NCBI GenBank assembly: GCA_004535785.1
Contig: SPIB01000003.1
Coordinates: 75,609-139,608 of the forward strand
Reading direction: 5' to 3'
Length of the DNA stretch: 64,000 nucleotides
From: Gammaproteobacteria bacterium LSUCC0112
GTDB lineage: Bacteria > Pseudomonadota > Gammaproteobacteria > Pseudomonadales > Pseudohongiellaceae
Shown: in pieces, positions 1-8,735 of the stretch
How the letters are laid out: the number at the start of each line of letters is the position of its first letter
How positions within the stretch are numbered: the first letter of the stretch is position 1
The notes under the pieces: model-generated
Told to the model about the DNA's origin: nothing
The model's input: only the letters and a program-made list of their open reading frames with translations
The model's database searches: none
Position numbers and translations under genes: made by a program

Positions 1-2489
1 CCTTCTCCGCAACCGCCAGTGACCCTGACTTTGGTGGTACCAACGTAGCGGGCCCTGTGCCCCTGATCAAGTGGGTGGTTAATGGCGAAACTGTTTCAGC
101 CCGTGGCGAGTCGGCACAGCTGACGCTGGCCAATGGCTCAAGTACCGTGCAGGCGATTGCCATCGACAAATCCGGTGGTGAAACCACCAGCGCGCCAATC
201 ACAGTTACCGTGGGTGAGCCCGCAGCTCCAACCGGTTTCAGGGTGGTCGCCCCAACTGCTACTGTGGTTGATACCGACGGCAAGGCCGGTGAAGTGGTCA
301 AGATGTCCGTGGTTGATATCGCCAACGCCAGCCAGTACATTGGTGGTGTGACTGCGCAGTGGTCAGTCGGCGGCACTGTCGTCGCAACAGGAAACGAAGC
401 AGATGTACCGTTGCCTGCCGACGGCGACAACACCGTCACCTTGACACTGCGTAACTCCATCAACAGAACAGCTACAGCAACAACCACTGTCAACGTGGCA
501 GCACCGGTTGCACCGGTTGCCATCATTGTCGGTGGTGGCAGCAGAAACCTGCCTGACTCTGACAGCCGTCCGGGTGAAAACATCAGTCTGTTTGGACAGG
601 CCACTGATGCGGACGGCCCGCTCGGTGCAGTAAAGTCAGTACAATGGTTGCTAAACGGCAATGTGGTATCAAACACGCCTGCGCTGGATGTGCGTCTTGA
701 CGACAACCCCGCTGGTCACCAGATCGTTTTCCGTGCGACCGATATTCAGGGTCTGACGGCAGAGGCGACCGCGGTCGTTACCGTGCCGACCTTTACACCG
801 CCGCCCACCGACGCCCAGGTGAATGCCGGTGCGCAAGCCCAGCGAGACACGGCCACCCAACTGGCACAGTTGATCACGTCCAACCCACAGGCAGCGGCCG
901 AACAAGCCAGAGCGGCAGCACTGGCCGCGGCAGCGGAAGCTGAAAGACTGCGTCGTGGTACCGAGGCAGGGTCTGTCTCCAACTCGGCGATAGCGTCTGG
1001 TCTGGGTGCGATGTCAGAGTCAACACGGGTTTCTGCGCAGGCGGGTGAAGGTAGCACCAACCAGCAGGCCAGAAATGAAATCAACCAGCAGGCCAAGGAC
1101 GCCATCGTCAACAGCGGCCTGTTGCTGGAAAGACTCGCTGAAAACTCCGTGGTGAACAACTCCACCCTGTCGCTTGAAGAAGAGCAGCAGGTACAGCAAG
1201 CCACCAGTAACTTGCTGGATACCACGGCATCTGTTGCCAGAAACGTGTCTACTACTGACGAACTGCTTGATGTTGTTCAGGCGGCCAACCGCATCACAGA
1301 AAGTAATCAGCGTCTGGGTATCCCTGCCTCGCCGGAACTGGTGCAGAAAACGACCGCAGCCAGCGTGGAAATTGCCTCTAAAGTGGTTGAGCAAGTATTG
1401 GCAGAATTGGGCGGAAGCAATCTGCAACCGGATGAAATACGCGCCGCTTTGAGCGAGAACCCGAATGCACTGCAAGCAGTCATTGACTCAGCACTGAAAG
1501 TGCCGCCGACCACCTCAAAAACCCAGGCTCAGCGTAATCAGGAAGCTGAACAAAGTGCAGGCCAGAATCCTCCGGCAGGGCTTGTGCAGCGTCTGGCAGC
1601 AGCGTCGGGTATCGCCACCAACCCAAGCACAGTTGTGGTGAACGGCGTCAGTGCACTGCAAGCCATTCTGAATCTGTTCGGTGGCGGCACGTCAGGCCTC
1701 GAAGCTCTGACTGTTACCATGCTGGATGCCAATGGCCGTATCGCCAGCGTCAGCAAGATTGAATCAGGTGCTGCTCAGATCAAGGTTGATGATGTGACAG
1801 GACTGGTGACACTCAGTCTGCCAGGGGAAACCTACGCTGGCGCGATTGTGGGTGTGAAATCTGTGCCCTCAACCGTGCCGACAGGTATCCGCTTCCGTGC
1901 AGATGGACGTGGTCTGATCGTGAATGGCGGCTTTGCAATCGAAATTGCACCTGCACCGATCAGCCTTGTGAGGTTCATCAACGCGGTTGAACGTGCGGGC
2001 TTCCCGTTCCGCATGAATCCGAATGCAACCATCACCCTGGAAGTAGGCAATGGTGAGCGCTTCTCCGGCACCTTCGCTTACGACAACCTGACCGGCATTG
2101 ATCTGGCGGCGTGTGGAGACCTGAGCTTCATTGAACCGACAGGTGCGTTGAATAGTGCTGGGTATGCGTTTGGTGTGCGATGTGCCAATGGCGCGGTGCA
2201 GCATGTTGTACCGTTCATTGAATCGTCCACCTTCAACGACAGCGTGCGCGCCTTCGGCCTGACCCCGAGCACAGATCGAAATACCGGTTTTGTGACTGTG
2301 CCGACCGTCGGTGTGTTCAAACCGAATTTCTTTGTACTGGCTCCGACAGCCGCTGAGCGTGTCTTCCACGCCGCCAACAAAGATGTATTTGGCAACGCCG
2401 TTCAGTACCTCGATGCCAACGGTGACGGCAAGCTGGATGTAAAACTGATTACAGCCACTGGCACCCAGTTGTTGTACGGCGTTAACTGA
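1..2489 (+). CDS. secreted/surface Ig- or PKD-like repeat protein, 5' end outside the window
   Basis: The reading frame is open from base 3, so the true start lies upstream and at least 828 residues are visible. The first ~250 residues look like two to three beta-sandwich modules of the Ig/PKD type: repeated V-x-W-x-V/L-N/G-G cores, Asp/Gly-rich turns and linkers ending in VTV. A long Ala/Gln/Glu-rich helical stretch follows (~250-500), then a beta-rich C-terminal domain. Near the end is D-A-N-G-D-G-K-L-D, the pattern of a calcium-binding loop (DxNxDGxxD). There is almost no Cys and no membrane segment, which fits an exported or cell-surface protein; the signal peptide would be upstream. It lies 121 bases before a WecA-type sugar-phosphate transferase, so a role in surface matrix is possible but is inference. 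I do not recognise a named family. Confidence 0.7.
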   Translation, partial: FSATASDPDFGGTNVAGPVPLIKWVVNGETVSARGESAQLTLANGSSTVQAIAIDKSGGETTSAPITVTVGEPAAPTGFRVVAPTATVVDTDGKAGEVVKMSVVDIANASQYIGGVTAQWSVGGTVVATGNEADVPLPADGDNTVTLTLRNSINRTATATTTVNVAAPVAPVAIIVGGGSRNLPDSDSRPGENISLFGQATDADGPLGAVKSVQWLLNGNVVSNTPALDVRLDDNPAGHQIVFRATDIQGLTAEATAVVTVPTFTPPPTDAQVNAGAQAQRDTATQLAQLITSNPQAAAEQARAAALAAAAEAERLRRGTEAGSVSNSAIASGLGAMSESTRVSAQAGEGSTNQQARNEINQQAKDAIVNSGLLLERLAENSVVNNSTLSLEEEQQVQQATSNLLDTTASVARNVSTTDELLDVVQAANRITESNQRLGIPASPELVQKTTAASVEIASKVVEQVLAELGGSNLQPDEIRAALSENPNALQAVIDSALKVPPTTSKTQAQRNQEAEQSAGQNPPAGLVQRLAAASGIATNPSTVVVNGVSALQAILNLFGGGTSGLEALTVTMLDANGRIASVSKIESGAAQIKVDDVTGLVTLSLPGETYAGAIVGVKSVPSTVPTGIRFRADGRGLIVNGGFAIEIAPAPISLVRFINAVERAGFPFRMNPNATITLEVGNGERFSGTFAYDNLTGIDLAACGDLSFIEPTGALNSAGYAFGVRCANGAVQHVVPFIESSTFNDSVRAFGLTPSTDRNTGFVTVPTVGVFKPNFFVLAPTAAERVFHAANKDVFGNAVQYLDANGDGKLDVKLITATGTQLLYGVN

Positions 2490-2610
2490 TAAGACAGCTG
2501 TCTGGCGGGTAACAGGGATGTTTCCCGTCAGGCGCTTTACTAGAGGTAGCTCGTTGTAGTACCCAAGCAGTTACATTGAAAACAAGTTTTGCAGCAAGGA
2601 TGATTGGATC

Positions 2611-3654
2611 ATGATGCTCTATACACTGTTGAGTGCGTTTTTGTTAACCGCCGTAGCATTGGTGGCATTGCGCCCATTTGCGGCCAAGGTGGGACTGCTG
2701 GATATACCCGGCGGTCGAAAAACGCACGCAAAACCGACCCCCATGATTGGCGGGCTGGGGATTTATCTGGGCACACTTTCCATCTGTATGCTGTCCCCGG
2801 TCATTATGAATGACTACAAGATTCTGTTGGCACTGTCCGGATTTGTGCTATTTGTCGGGGTGCTGGATGACCTTTACGATATACGTGTTTCCCTGCGCAT
2901 GGCCATGCATGCAGCCGCGGCATGGTTCATGGCCTTTGCCGCTAAAGTTCAATTGACGTCCCTTGGTGATATCGCGTTTTCCGGCCCTGTCGAACTGGGA
3001 TTGCTAGCGATACCTGTGACTATTTTTGCCACTGTCGGCGTGATTAATGCTGTCAACATGAGCGATGGGCTGGATGGTTTGTCAGGCGGTTTGTCGGTCA
3101 TCTCGCTGGTATTGCTCTCAGTGGCTGCGCTTGGCGCTGGCCAGAGTGCCTTGCTCAGCTTCAGCCAGATCCTGATTGTGTCGCTGCTGGCGTTTTTGGC
3201 CTTTAACTTCCGCCTGCTGTGGCGCAAAAGTGCGTTGGTTTATCTGGGTGATGCCGGTAGCACCTTACTGGGTTTCATCATCGCGTGGTTATTGATTGCC
3301 AGCACACAAGGCGACAAAGCGTTTATCGCACCCGTGTATGCGCTTTGGTTCCTTGCTGTACCGCTGATGGATACCGTCAGCCTGATGATACGCCGTCCGC
3401 TGCGTGGCAGTTCGCCGTTTAAACCCGGTCGCGACCATTTGCATCACCGCCTGCTGAACATGGGTTTTGATACCCGCCAGACCGTGTTGATCATTCACGG
3501 CACTGCGTTGTCGCTGGGTGGCATCGGTCTGGCTGGCCACTTTGCCGGCGTCCCCGAGGGCCTGATGTTCCTGTTGTTTATCAGCCTGTTTGCCATTTAT
3601 CTGGTAGCCTCACGTCAGCCTTTGCCGGAAGAAAACCGCGGACTTACCCAGTAG
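2611..3654 (+). CDS. WecA/MraY-family undecaprenyl-phosphate sugar-1-phosphate transferase
   Basis: A polytopic inner-membrane enzyme of glycosyltransferase family 4, which loads a UDP-HexNAc sugar phosphate onto undecaprenyl phosphate to start O-antigen, enterobacterial common antigen or exopolysaccharide synthesis. The 347 residues contain many hydrophobic segments and the family signatures in order: DD at 86-87 (V-L-D-D-L-Y-D), the catalytic loop N-A-V-N-M-S-D-G-L-D-G-L at 146-157, L-G-D-A-G-S at 212-217, and the H-L-H-H-R-L-L loop near 276-282 typical of WecA rather than MraY. The start ATG has AAGGA at 2596-2600, ten bases upstream. The 3' end overlaps the convergent MBL gene by 11 bases. 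The sugar specificity cannot be read from the sequence; wecA/wbpL-like is the best description. Confidence 0.9.
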   Translation: MMLYTLLSAFLLTAVALVALRPFAAKVGLLDIPGGRKTHAKPTPMIGGLGIYLGTLSICMLSPVIMNDYKILLALSGFVLFVGVLDDLYDIRVSLRMAMHAAAAWFMAFAAKVQLTSLGDIAFSGPVELGLLAIPVTIFATVGVINAVNMSDGLDGLSGGLSVISLVLLSVAALGAGQSALLSFSQILIVSLLAFLAFNFRLLWRKSALVYLGDAGSTLLGFIIAWLLIASTQGDKAFIAPVYALWFLAVPLMDTVSLMIRRPLRGSSPFKPGRDHLHHRLLNMGFDTRQTVLIIHGTALSLGGIGLAGHFAGVPEGLMFLLFISLFAIYLVASRQPLPEENRGLTQ

Positions 3655-5164
3655 TTTTATCCGGTATCACTACCTCGACTGTGTTGCCCTGCACCTGCGC
3701 CATGCGTTCAAACGCATATCGCAGGGTTTCGCGTCCTTTACGTTCTCCATGAATAATTCTGATGTGACTGGGCCAGCGTCGCATGCGTCTGACGAAGTTC
3801 AATAAATCCTTCTGATCGGCATGGGCACTGTACCCGCCAATGCTGCGTATCATGGCGTTGACTTCAATTGCCGCGCCATCCATTGTGATGCGTGCTGCGA
3901 CCTTCCCCGCCGCAATCTGCTGCAGGGTATGCCCATGCGTGCCGCGTGCCTGATACCCCACAAACAACACACAATGTGCCGGGTCAGCCAGCATGGCTTT
4001 CAGGTAATTTACGATACGCCCGCCTGCCGCCATGCCACTGGCGGCCAGCACTACAGCGGGTTGCCGGGTGCGCGCCAGAAATGCCACCGTCTTCTGATGA
4101 TCTTCATGGCTATTAATGGTGATCAGGTTGTCAAAACTCAACGGATGCCGACCTGCCCTTAAACGTTGCTGAGCCTCGGCATCCCAGAACGGTTTTAACT
4201 CGCGATACACCTCGTTAAATTTACACGCCAGCGGCGAGTCGACAATCACCTGCAACTGAGTCCAATCCAGTGCCGATGATGTTGTTGAGGGTCCGGTTTT
4301 GCCGGCAACTTGCCCTGCTGTGCCAGCGCCGCGCTCCTGATTGCCATCTGCTGCAGGTAGTGCGCGTTGAACCTGAGCCTCATGAATCAGCCCTTCCAGT
4401 TCGTACAAAATCTCCTGCGTGCGCCCGATACTGAACGCCGGAATCATCACTGTGCCCTGATTTTGCAGCGCGTGCTCAATCACGCTTCGCAGACGCGTTT
4501 TACGCTCTTTGCGGTTTTCGTGAAGCCGATTGCCATACGTGCTCTCAATAATCAGCGCATCACACCCATAAGGCGGACGCGGCGCCGGCAACAAGGGTGC
4601 ATAAGGCGCACCAAGGTCACCGGAAAACACCGTGCGATGGTGGCGATTATCTGGCTTGTACCAACTGTCCACTTCAACATACGCTGAGCCGAGGATATGC
4701 CCTGCCCGCTGCAGTCGCACGCGCAGGCATAACTCAGCTGTGTCGACTACCGTATGCCATTTTTTATAGGGGATGGGACATAACATCTGATCCACCGCGG
4801 CGAGGAATCGGTTGATCAGCGTTTCATCCTTGGTAAAACCCACTTTGAGCGCATCCTCAATCACCAACGGCAACAAACGCGCAGATGGCTCGCTGCAAAT
4901 GATTGGCCCACGAAAACCTGCGGCAAACAAATAAGGTAGTCGGCCCACGTGGTCTATATGCACATGCGTGACGATCAGCGCGCGCACGGCGGACAAATCA
5001 AACTCAATGCGGTGCTGGCTGTGATGATCGGGCGCCGTGACATCCTGGCCCTGAAACAACCCGCAATCGATTAGCAGGTGTGCCTCGTCCGAGGCCAGAT
5101 AACGATGGCAACTGCCAGTGACACCACCGGCGGCGCCATGGTGTAAAAATGTGGGGTAATCCAT
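3644..5164 (-). CDS. MBL-fold/beta-CASP RNA-processing exonuclease-like protein
   Basis: A metallo-beta-lactamase-fold nuclease of the CPSF/YSH1-like (beta-CASP) group, 506 residues. The zinc motif H-V-H-I-D-H is at 67-72, a second histidine follows in G-H-I-L-G-S-A, and S-G-D-L-G supplies the Asp of motif 4. The beta-CASP part carries the E-S-T-Y-G-N-R and P-A-F-S-I-G-R-T-Q-E motifs, and the C-terminal RMMBL segment has S-A-H-A-D at 446-450. Relatives act on RNA 3' ends or as endonucleases; the substrate here is unknown. Within the beta-CASP part, around residues 265-300, is a Gly/Ala/Gln-rich low-complexity insert (A-A-D-G-N-Q-E-R-G-A-G) that looks like a loop expansion. Its promoter region upstream of 5164 holds the large palindrome at 5244-5314. 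Confidence 0.88.
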   Translation of the reverse strand: MDYPTFLHHGAAGGVTGSCHRYLASDEAHLLIDCGLFQGQDVTAPDHHSQHRIEFDLSAVRALIVTHVHIDHVGRLPYLFAAGFRGPIICSEPSARLLPLVIEDALKVGFTKDETLINRFLAAVDQMLCPIPYKKWHTVVDTAELCLRVRLQRAGHILGSAYVEVDSWYKPDNRHHRTVFSGDLGAPYAPLLPAPRPPYGCDALIIESTYGNRLHENRKERKTRLRSVIEHALQNQGTVMIPAFSIGRTQEILYELEGLIHEAQVQRALPAADGNQERGAGTAGQVAGKTGPSTTSSALDWTQLQVIVDSPLACKFNEVYRELKPFWDAEAQQRLRAGRHPLSFDNLITINSHEDHQKTVAFLARTRQPAVVLAASGMAAGGRIVNYLKAMLADPAHCVLFVGYQARGTHGHTLQQIAAGKVAARITMDGAAIEVNAMIRSIGGYSAHADQKDLLNFVRRMRRWPSHIRIIHGERKGRETLRYAFERMAQVQGNTVEVVIPDKTTG

Positions 5165-5243
5165 AAACGCTGGTCTCCGAAAGGGGTGCTAACTTCACCC
5201 CAAGTTTCATAGACCAAATCCAGCACACTTTCCTGTTTTTTTT

Positions 5244-5314
5244 GGGGTCGGAGGCATTGGGGTCGGAGGCATGCCTCCGACCCCAATGCCTCCGACCCCA
5301 ATCCCTCCGACCCC
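5244..5314. repeat. 56-bp perfect palindrome with an extra copy of its 12-bp unit
   Basis: The unit GGGGTCGGAGGC occurs twice on the plus strand (from 5244 and 5259) and is followed at once by its reverse complement twice (to 5299), giving a perfect palindrome centred between 5271 and 5272. A third, slightly altered reverse copy, CCCTCCGACCCC, ends at 5314. It sits between the porin stop codon (5324) and the start of the MBL gene (5164), both on the minus strand. The hairpin could terminate porin transcription. The repeated-unit make-up also resembles REP/REPIN-type repeats found between bacterial genes. Confidence 0.9.
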
Positions 5315-5323
5315 AATATTTCC

Positions 5324-6475
5324 TTACAGGCTGATGCTGTAACGGAAGTAGAAGTCTGTTTCGGCGCGTTTGTTGACCGCATTACGCAAGAGACTCAGAT
5401 CCTTGCGTTCGCGAATACGTGTTTCCAGAATGTGACCTGACATCGGCACCCAGGCATAACGAAACTCGGCAAGAGACTGTCCGGCGGGGAAATCTGTAGA
5501 CAGTAACCATCCGGCATCTGTTTCTCCAATAACCAACCCTACACTGTGGCCAGGTTTTATATCCATCAGATTTAAGGACACTTGCCAAGCGTTGCCGCCA
5601 GTGTCACCAAGACCCGTCAAATTGGCCACAGCGTTGGTCTGGGTTTCCGGTGCCCACGCCAGTTCAAACCCACTGACCAGTATCATCTGCTCGTGAATGT
5701 TTACCTGCGTAGCCAGTCGAGCGGTGATTCCGAGGTAATCACGCGGTTGACCTGCTGAAAAACCGTTGTCATATAAGGAAGACGGAATATAAGTGATATC
5801 CACCGAACGCTGCGCCCACAGTCCTTTGGTATCTGCGGCGTCAACACTGAGGTAATAACCGGCACGACTGGCGGACTTGTCGAATCCCAGCGGTGAACGA
5901 CGTACGTTGCTTGGGCCATCTTTATCGTTGCGTTCAACAATCGCGGTGTAATTCAGACCGTGGTCGGAGCGGTAAGTGCTTTGCAGGCCATCTGTCCAGC
6001 CGACATCAAAACCGGTTGAGTTGGTACGGCTGAAGGATTTTGCTGCCACACCCACCAGACGGTTGTTACTCTGAAAGCGTCCAATACGATGATCCCATTT
6101 GCCGTAACGTGCACGCACAAAAAACTCATCCAGTGTAGTTTCACCTGCCGCAACCGATGGGCCGCCGCCCGTTGGCGCATTAAACAAGTGTACAAAACCA
6201 CCCTGATTGCGTGAATCGTGAACACGTCCTGCATAACGCCCCTTGAACGACCAGGTATCGTTAATCGTCCACAATAAACCCGCACGCGCCCGCAGGCGAA
6301 TCTGATTGTCATCGGTAGTGGAACCGTTGCGTTCATCACGCTCAAATTTCGCATAACCGAAGCGTAAATCGCCTGAAAAATCGACATCCTGTGCCTGAAC
6401 TGCTGACGCGGTTGTCGTAATGATCGACGCCAGAGTCAGCATCTTGATTGATTGTTTCAATGTTTTTCTCCTCAC
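5324..6475 (-). CDS. outer-membrane beta-barrel porin-like protein, probably phosphate-regulated
   Basis: A 383-residue exported protein. The N-terminus (M-R-R-K-T-L-K-Q) is basic, followed by a hydrophobic stretch and A-V-Q-A-Q as a signal peptidase I site near residue 28. The mature part is made of short alternating strands with many Arg/Tyr/Trp/Asp (R-L-R-A-R-A-G-L-L-W, W-S-F-K-G-R-Y-A-G-R-V) and no helix-forming hydrophobic segments, as expected of a 16- to 18-strand porin. It ends Y-F-R-Y-S-I-S-L: an outer-membrane-like terminal strand, but with Leu rather than the usual Phe. It is monocistronic, between the palindrome and msrA. The upstream 11-bp repeat array (6542-6596) looks like a PhoB box, suggesting induction in phosphate limitation and, by inference, an anion or phosphate porin. 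The barrel family was not identified by name. Confidence 0.75.
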   Translation of the reverse strand: MRRKTLKQSIKMLTLASIITTTASAVQAQDVDFSGDLRFGYAKFERDERNGSTTDDNQIRLRARAGLLWTINDTWSFKGRYAGRVHDSRNQGGFVHLFNAPTGGGPSVAAGETTLDEFFVRARYGKWDHRIGRFQSNNRLVGVAAKSFSRTNSTGFDVGWTDGLQSTYRSDHGLNYTAIVERNDKDGPSNVRRSPLGFDKSASRAGYYLSVDAADTKGLWAQRSVDITYIPSSLYDNGFSAGQPRDYLGITARLATQVNIHEQMILVSGFELAWAPETQTNAVANLTGLGDTGGNAWQVSLNLMDIKPGHSVGLVIGETDAGWLLSTDFPAGQSLAEFRYAWVPMSGHILETRIRERKDLSLLRNAVNKRAETDFYFRYSISL

Positions 6476-6541
6476 AGGATCATCAGAATCAGCACTTACT
6501 CATCCATTTTAGAATGAATATTGCTTCACAGTCATATTTTG

Positions 6542-6596
6542 GTCACATGACAAAACGGTGGCAATTTAACTACAGTTTTGTGACATTTACATGACA
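6542..6596 (-). promoter_or_regulatory. candidate PhoB box: phased 11-bp direct repeats
   Basis: Read on the minus strand, five consecutive 11-mers fill this stretch: TGTCATGTAAA (6586-6596), TGTCACAAAAC (6575-6585), TGTAGTTAAAT (6564-6574), TGCCACCGTTT (6553-6563) and TGTCATGTGAC (6542-6552). The first two and the last match the PhoB half-site TGTCA followed by an A/T-rich spacer at 11-bp spacing. The array lies about 70 bases upstream of the porin start. Possible -10 hexamers downstream are TATGAC (6531-6536) or TAAAAT (6506-6511). The sequence is observed; PhoB binding is inferred. Confidence 0.65.
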
Positions 6597-6613
6597 TATG
6601 TAAAACTGCGTCA

Positions 6614-7246
6614 TCAGTCTCCAATCAGGCACGACAAGCCGCGAATGCCACAATAGCCATTGGGATTTTTGTCCAAATACTGTTGATGGTATTCCTCGGC
6701 GTAATAAAACTCTGCCAGCGGGGCAATTTCTGTAGTGATTTGTCCAAGGCCTGCCGCATTGAGTCGCAATTGCGCGCGCGCACAACTGTCTGCCGCGGCC
6801 CGCGCCTGCTCATCCGAGCAGGTATAAATTGCTGAACGATACTGCGTGCCACGATCATTACCCTGACGCATTCCCTGGGAAGGATCGTGGGATGCCCAGA
6901 ACACGGCCAGCAACTGCTCGTAACTGATGAAGTTGGGATCAAAATAGACCAGCACTACTTCGGTATGCCCGGTCTGGCCACTGCACACTTCCTCGTAAGT
7001 CGGGTTTGGCGTATAACCACCTGCGTAACCGACTGCGGTGCTGAACACGCCAGGTTGACGCCAGAACACCCGCTCAGCTCCCCAGAAACAACCAAGGCCA
7101 AATACCGCCTGCTGCAGTCCGTTCGGCAGGGGTTGCAGCATGGTATTGCCGGTAATGGTATGGATACCACTGATTTGCATGGGCTGTGCGCGACCTTTTA
7201 ATGCCGCGTCGGCGCTGACCATACGTGTTTTGTCTGCAAACAACAT
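6614..7246 (-). CDS. msrA: peptide-methionine (S)-S-oxide reductase
   Basis: Reduces the S-epimer of methionine sulfoxide in proteins and free Met, using thioredoxin. The signature G-C-F-W-G with the catalytic Cys is at residues 52-56, followed by the family's G-Y-A-G-G, the H-T-E-V-V substrate segment and F-W-A-S-H-D-P. Length is 210 residues, close to E. coli MsrA (212), so the start at 7246 is reasonable; a shorter form starting at residue 36 is possible. It stands alone between the porin and the divergent aminotransferase gene. No MsrB domain is fused. Confidence 0.93.
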   Translation of the reverse strand: MLFADKTRMVSADAALKGRAQPMQISGIHTITGNTMLQPLPNGLQQAVFGLGCFWGAERVFWRQPGVFSTAVGYAGGYTPNPTYEEVCSGQTGHTEVVLVYFDPNFISYEQLLAVFWASHDPSQGMRQGNDRGTQYRSAIYTCSDEQARAAADSCARAQLRLNAAGLGQITTEIAPLAEFYYAEEYHQQYLDKNPNGYCGIRGLSCLIGD

Positions 7247-7362
7247 AAAATGCTCCCGGCAAAAACTGCCTATACATACGAAGTAACGGCGCCTAGAATA
7301 TCACAGCACGGCATGAGGCAATTGCCAGCGTATGCTCTGACAGCAAACCAACATGCACAACC

Positions 7363-8574
7363 ATGGACTCCATCGCATCAGCATCGCGACTTCAGGAACA
7401 ACAGATGAGCTCAGCGTTAATGGCCAATTACGGCCACCCGGAACTGCAATTTGAACGTGGCCAGGGCGTTTACCTGTACACAGCAGACCAACAACGATAT
7501 CTGGACTTTACCGCCGGCATTGCGGTGAATTGTCTTGGACATTGCCATCCTCATCTGGTCAAAGCGATTCGTGAGCAGTCCGAGCGCCTGTGGCATACCT
7601 CCAATTTGTTCAGCAACATACCCACTGAGCGCTTGGCGCAGCGCCTCGTTGACCTGAGTTTTGCCGACCGGGTGTTTTTTGCCAATTCAGGCACCGAAGC
7701 CGTGGAATGCGGGTTCAAGATGATGCGCCGTTATCACTATCATCACGGCCGCAAACAACGTGTGCGGATTATTTCACTCACCCAGTCCTTTCATGGCCGC
7801 ACGCTTGCGCCGATTGCCGCGTGTCTGAATCCGCTGCATACCGAAGGTTTTCTGGTGGGTGATTCAGGATTTGATCAGGTACCGTTTGGTGATCTGGAGG
7901 CCTTGCGCGCCGCCATCTCTGAACATACAGCCGGTGTGATTCTGGAGCCTGTGCAGGGCGAAGGAGGTATTCGCGCGGTGGAGACGGACTACCTGAAAGC
8001 TGTGCGCCAATTGTGTGACGAACACGGCATCTTGTTGATGTTTGACGAGGTGCAATCCGGCATGGGCAGAACTGGCCATCTGTTTGCCCATGAAGCACTG
8101 GGTGTGACCCCCGATTTGCTGGCCTCCGCCAAAGGGCTCGGTGGTGGATTCCCGATTGGTGCTTGTCTGTCCATCGAAAAAGTAGCCGAAGTGATGACCG
8201 CCGGCACCCATGGCAGCACCTTTGGTGGTAATCCGCTGGCCACTGCGGTGGGCAATGCGGTGATGGACTACATCAGTGACCCGGCCTTTTTGCAGACGGT
8301 GCAACAACGCTCACAGCGCCTGCGCGCCGGACTGGACGCGCTGATTCAACAGTACCCGACTATTCTGGCTGAACACACTGGCCTGGGTTTGATGGTGGGG
8401 TTGCGCTGCGCATGTGTTAACGCCGATCTGATTAAAGCCTTTATGAACAAGAAATTGCTCGCCGTCAAAGCGGGAGGCAACTCTATCCGTCTGTTACCGC
8501 CGTTGAACATCAGGGAGTCGGAAATCGATGAAGCCTTGACCTTGATTGCAGCTGCCTGTGAAAGCCTGGCGTAA
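7363..8574 (+). CDS. argD: acetylornithine/succinylornithine-type class III aminotransferase
   Basis: A PLP enzyme of the ArgD/AstC group, 403 residues, which transaminates N-acetylornithine (arginine synthesis) or succinylornithine (arginine breakdown). Visible motifs: Y-L-D-F-T-A-G-I-A-V-N, N-S-G-T-E-A (cofactor phosphate binding), S-F-H-G-R-T, E-P-V-Q-G-E-G-G, F-D-E-V-Q-S-G-M-G-R-T-G, and the PLP lysine K257 in A-S-A-K-G-L-G-G-G-F-P-I-G-A. The start could also be residue 15 (M-S-S-A-L-M). No other arginine genes are nearby, so biosynthetic versus catabolic use cannot be decided. Its stop is only about 25 bases from where the truncated PAS coding sequence of the next gene begins. Confidence 0.87.
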   Translation: MDSIASASRLQEQQMSSALMANYGHPELQFERGQGVYLYTADQQRYLDFTAGIAVNCLGHCHPHLVKAIREQSERLWHTSNLFSNIPTERLAQRLVDLSFADRVFFANSGTEAVECGFKMMRRYHYHHGRKQRVRIISLTQSFHGRTLAPIAACLNPLHTEGFLVGDSGFDQVPFGDLEALRAAISEHTAGVILEPVQGEGGIRAVETDYLKAVRQLCDEHGILLMFDEVQSGMGRTGHLFAHEALGVTPDLLASAKGLGGGFPIGACLSIEKVAEVMTAGTHGSTFGGNPLATAVGNAVMDYISDPAFLQTVQQRSQRLRAGLDALIQQYPTILAEHTGLGLMVGLRCACVNADLIKAFMNKKLLAVKAGGNSIRLLPPLNIRESEIDEALTLIAAACESLA

Positions 8575-8735
8575 CACGCAACGCAACTGCGGTATCTGTC
8601 GATATAGAAGGACGTCGGCACATAGCTGCCCAACAGTTATTTGGTCAACGCCTGATAGATGTAGCGTTTGAACCCGAACGTCCTTATCTTAACAATCCCC
8701 GCACACTTGGCTGGCGCAACTATCAGGATGCCATC

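Noticed and set aside
2500-2545. CTGGCGGG ... CCCGTCAG stem after the first gene as a terminator
   Set aside because: The stem is short, has a mismatch and no T run follows, so I do not list it as a terminator.
8562-8735. Extending the GGDEF-EAL gene to a start in the argD tail
   Set aside because: No ATG, GTG or TTG is in frame before 8736, and a stop lies at 8559-8561.
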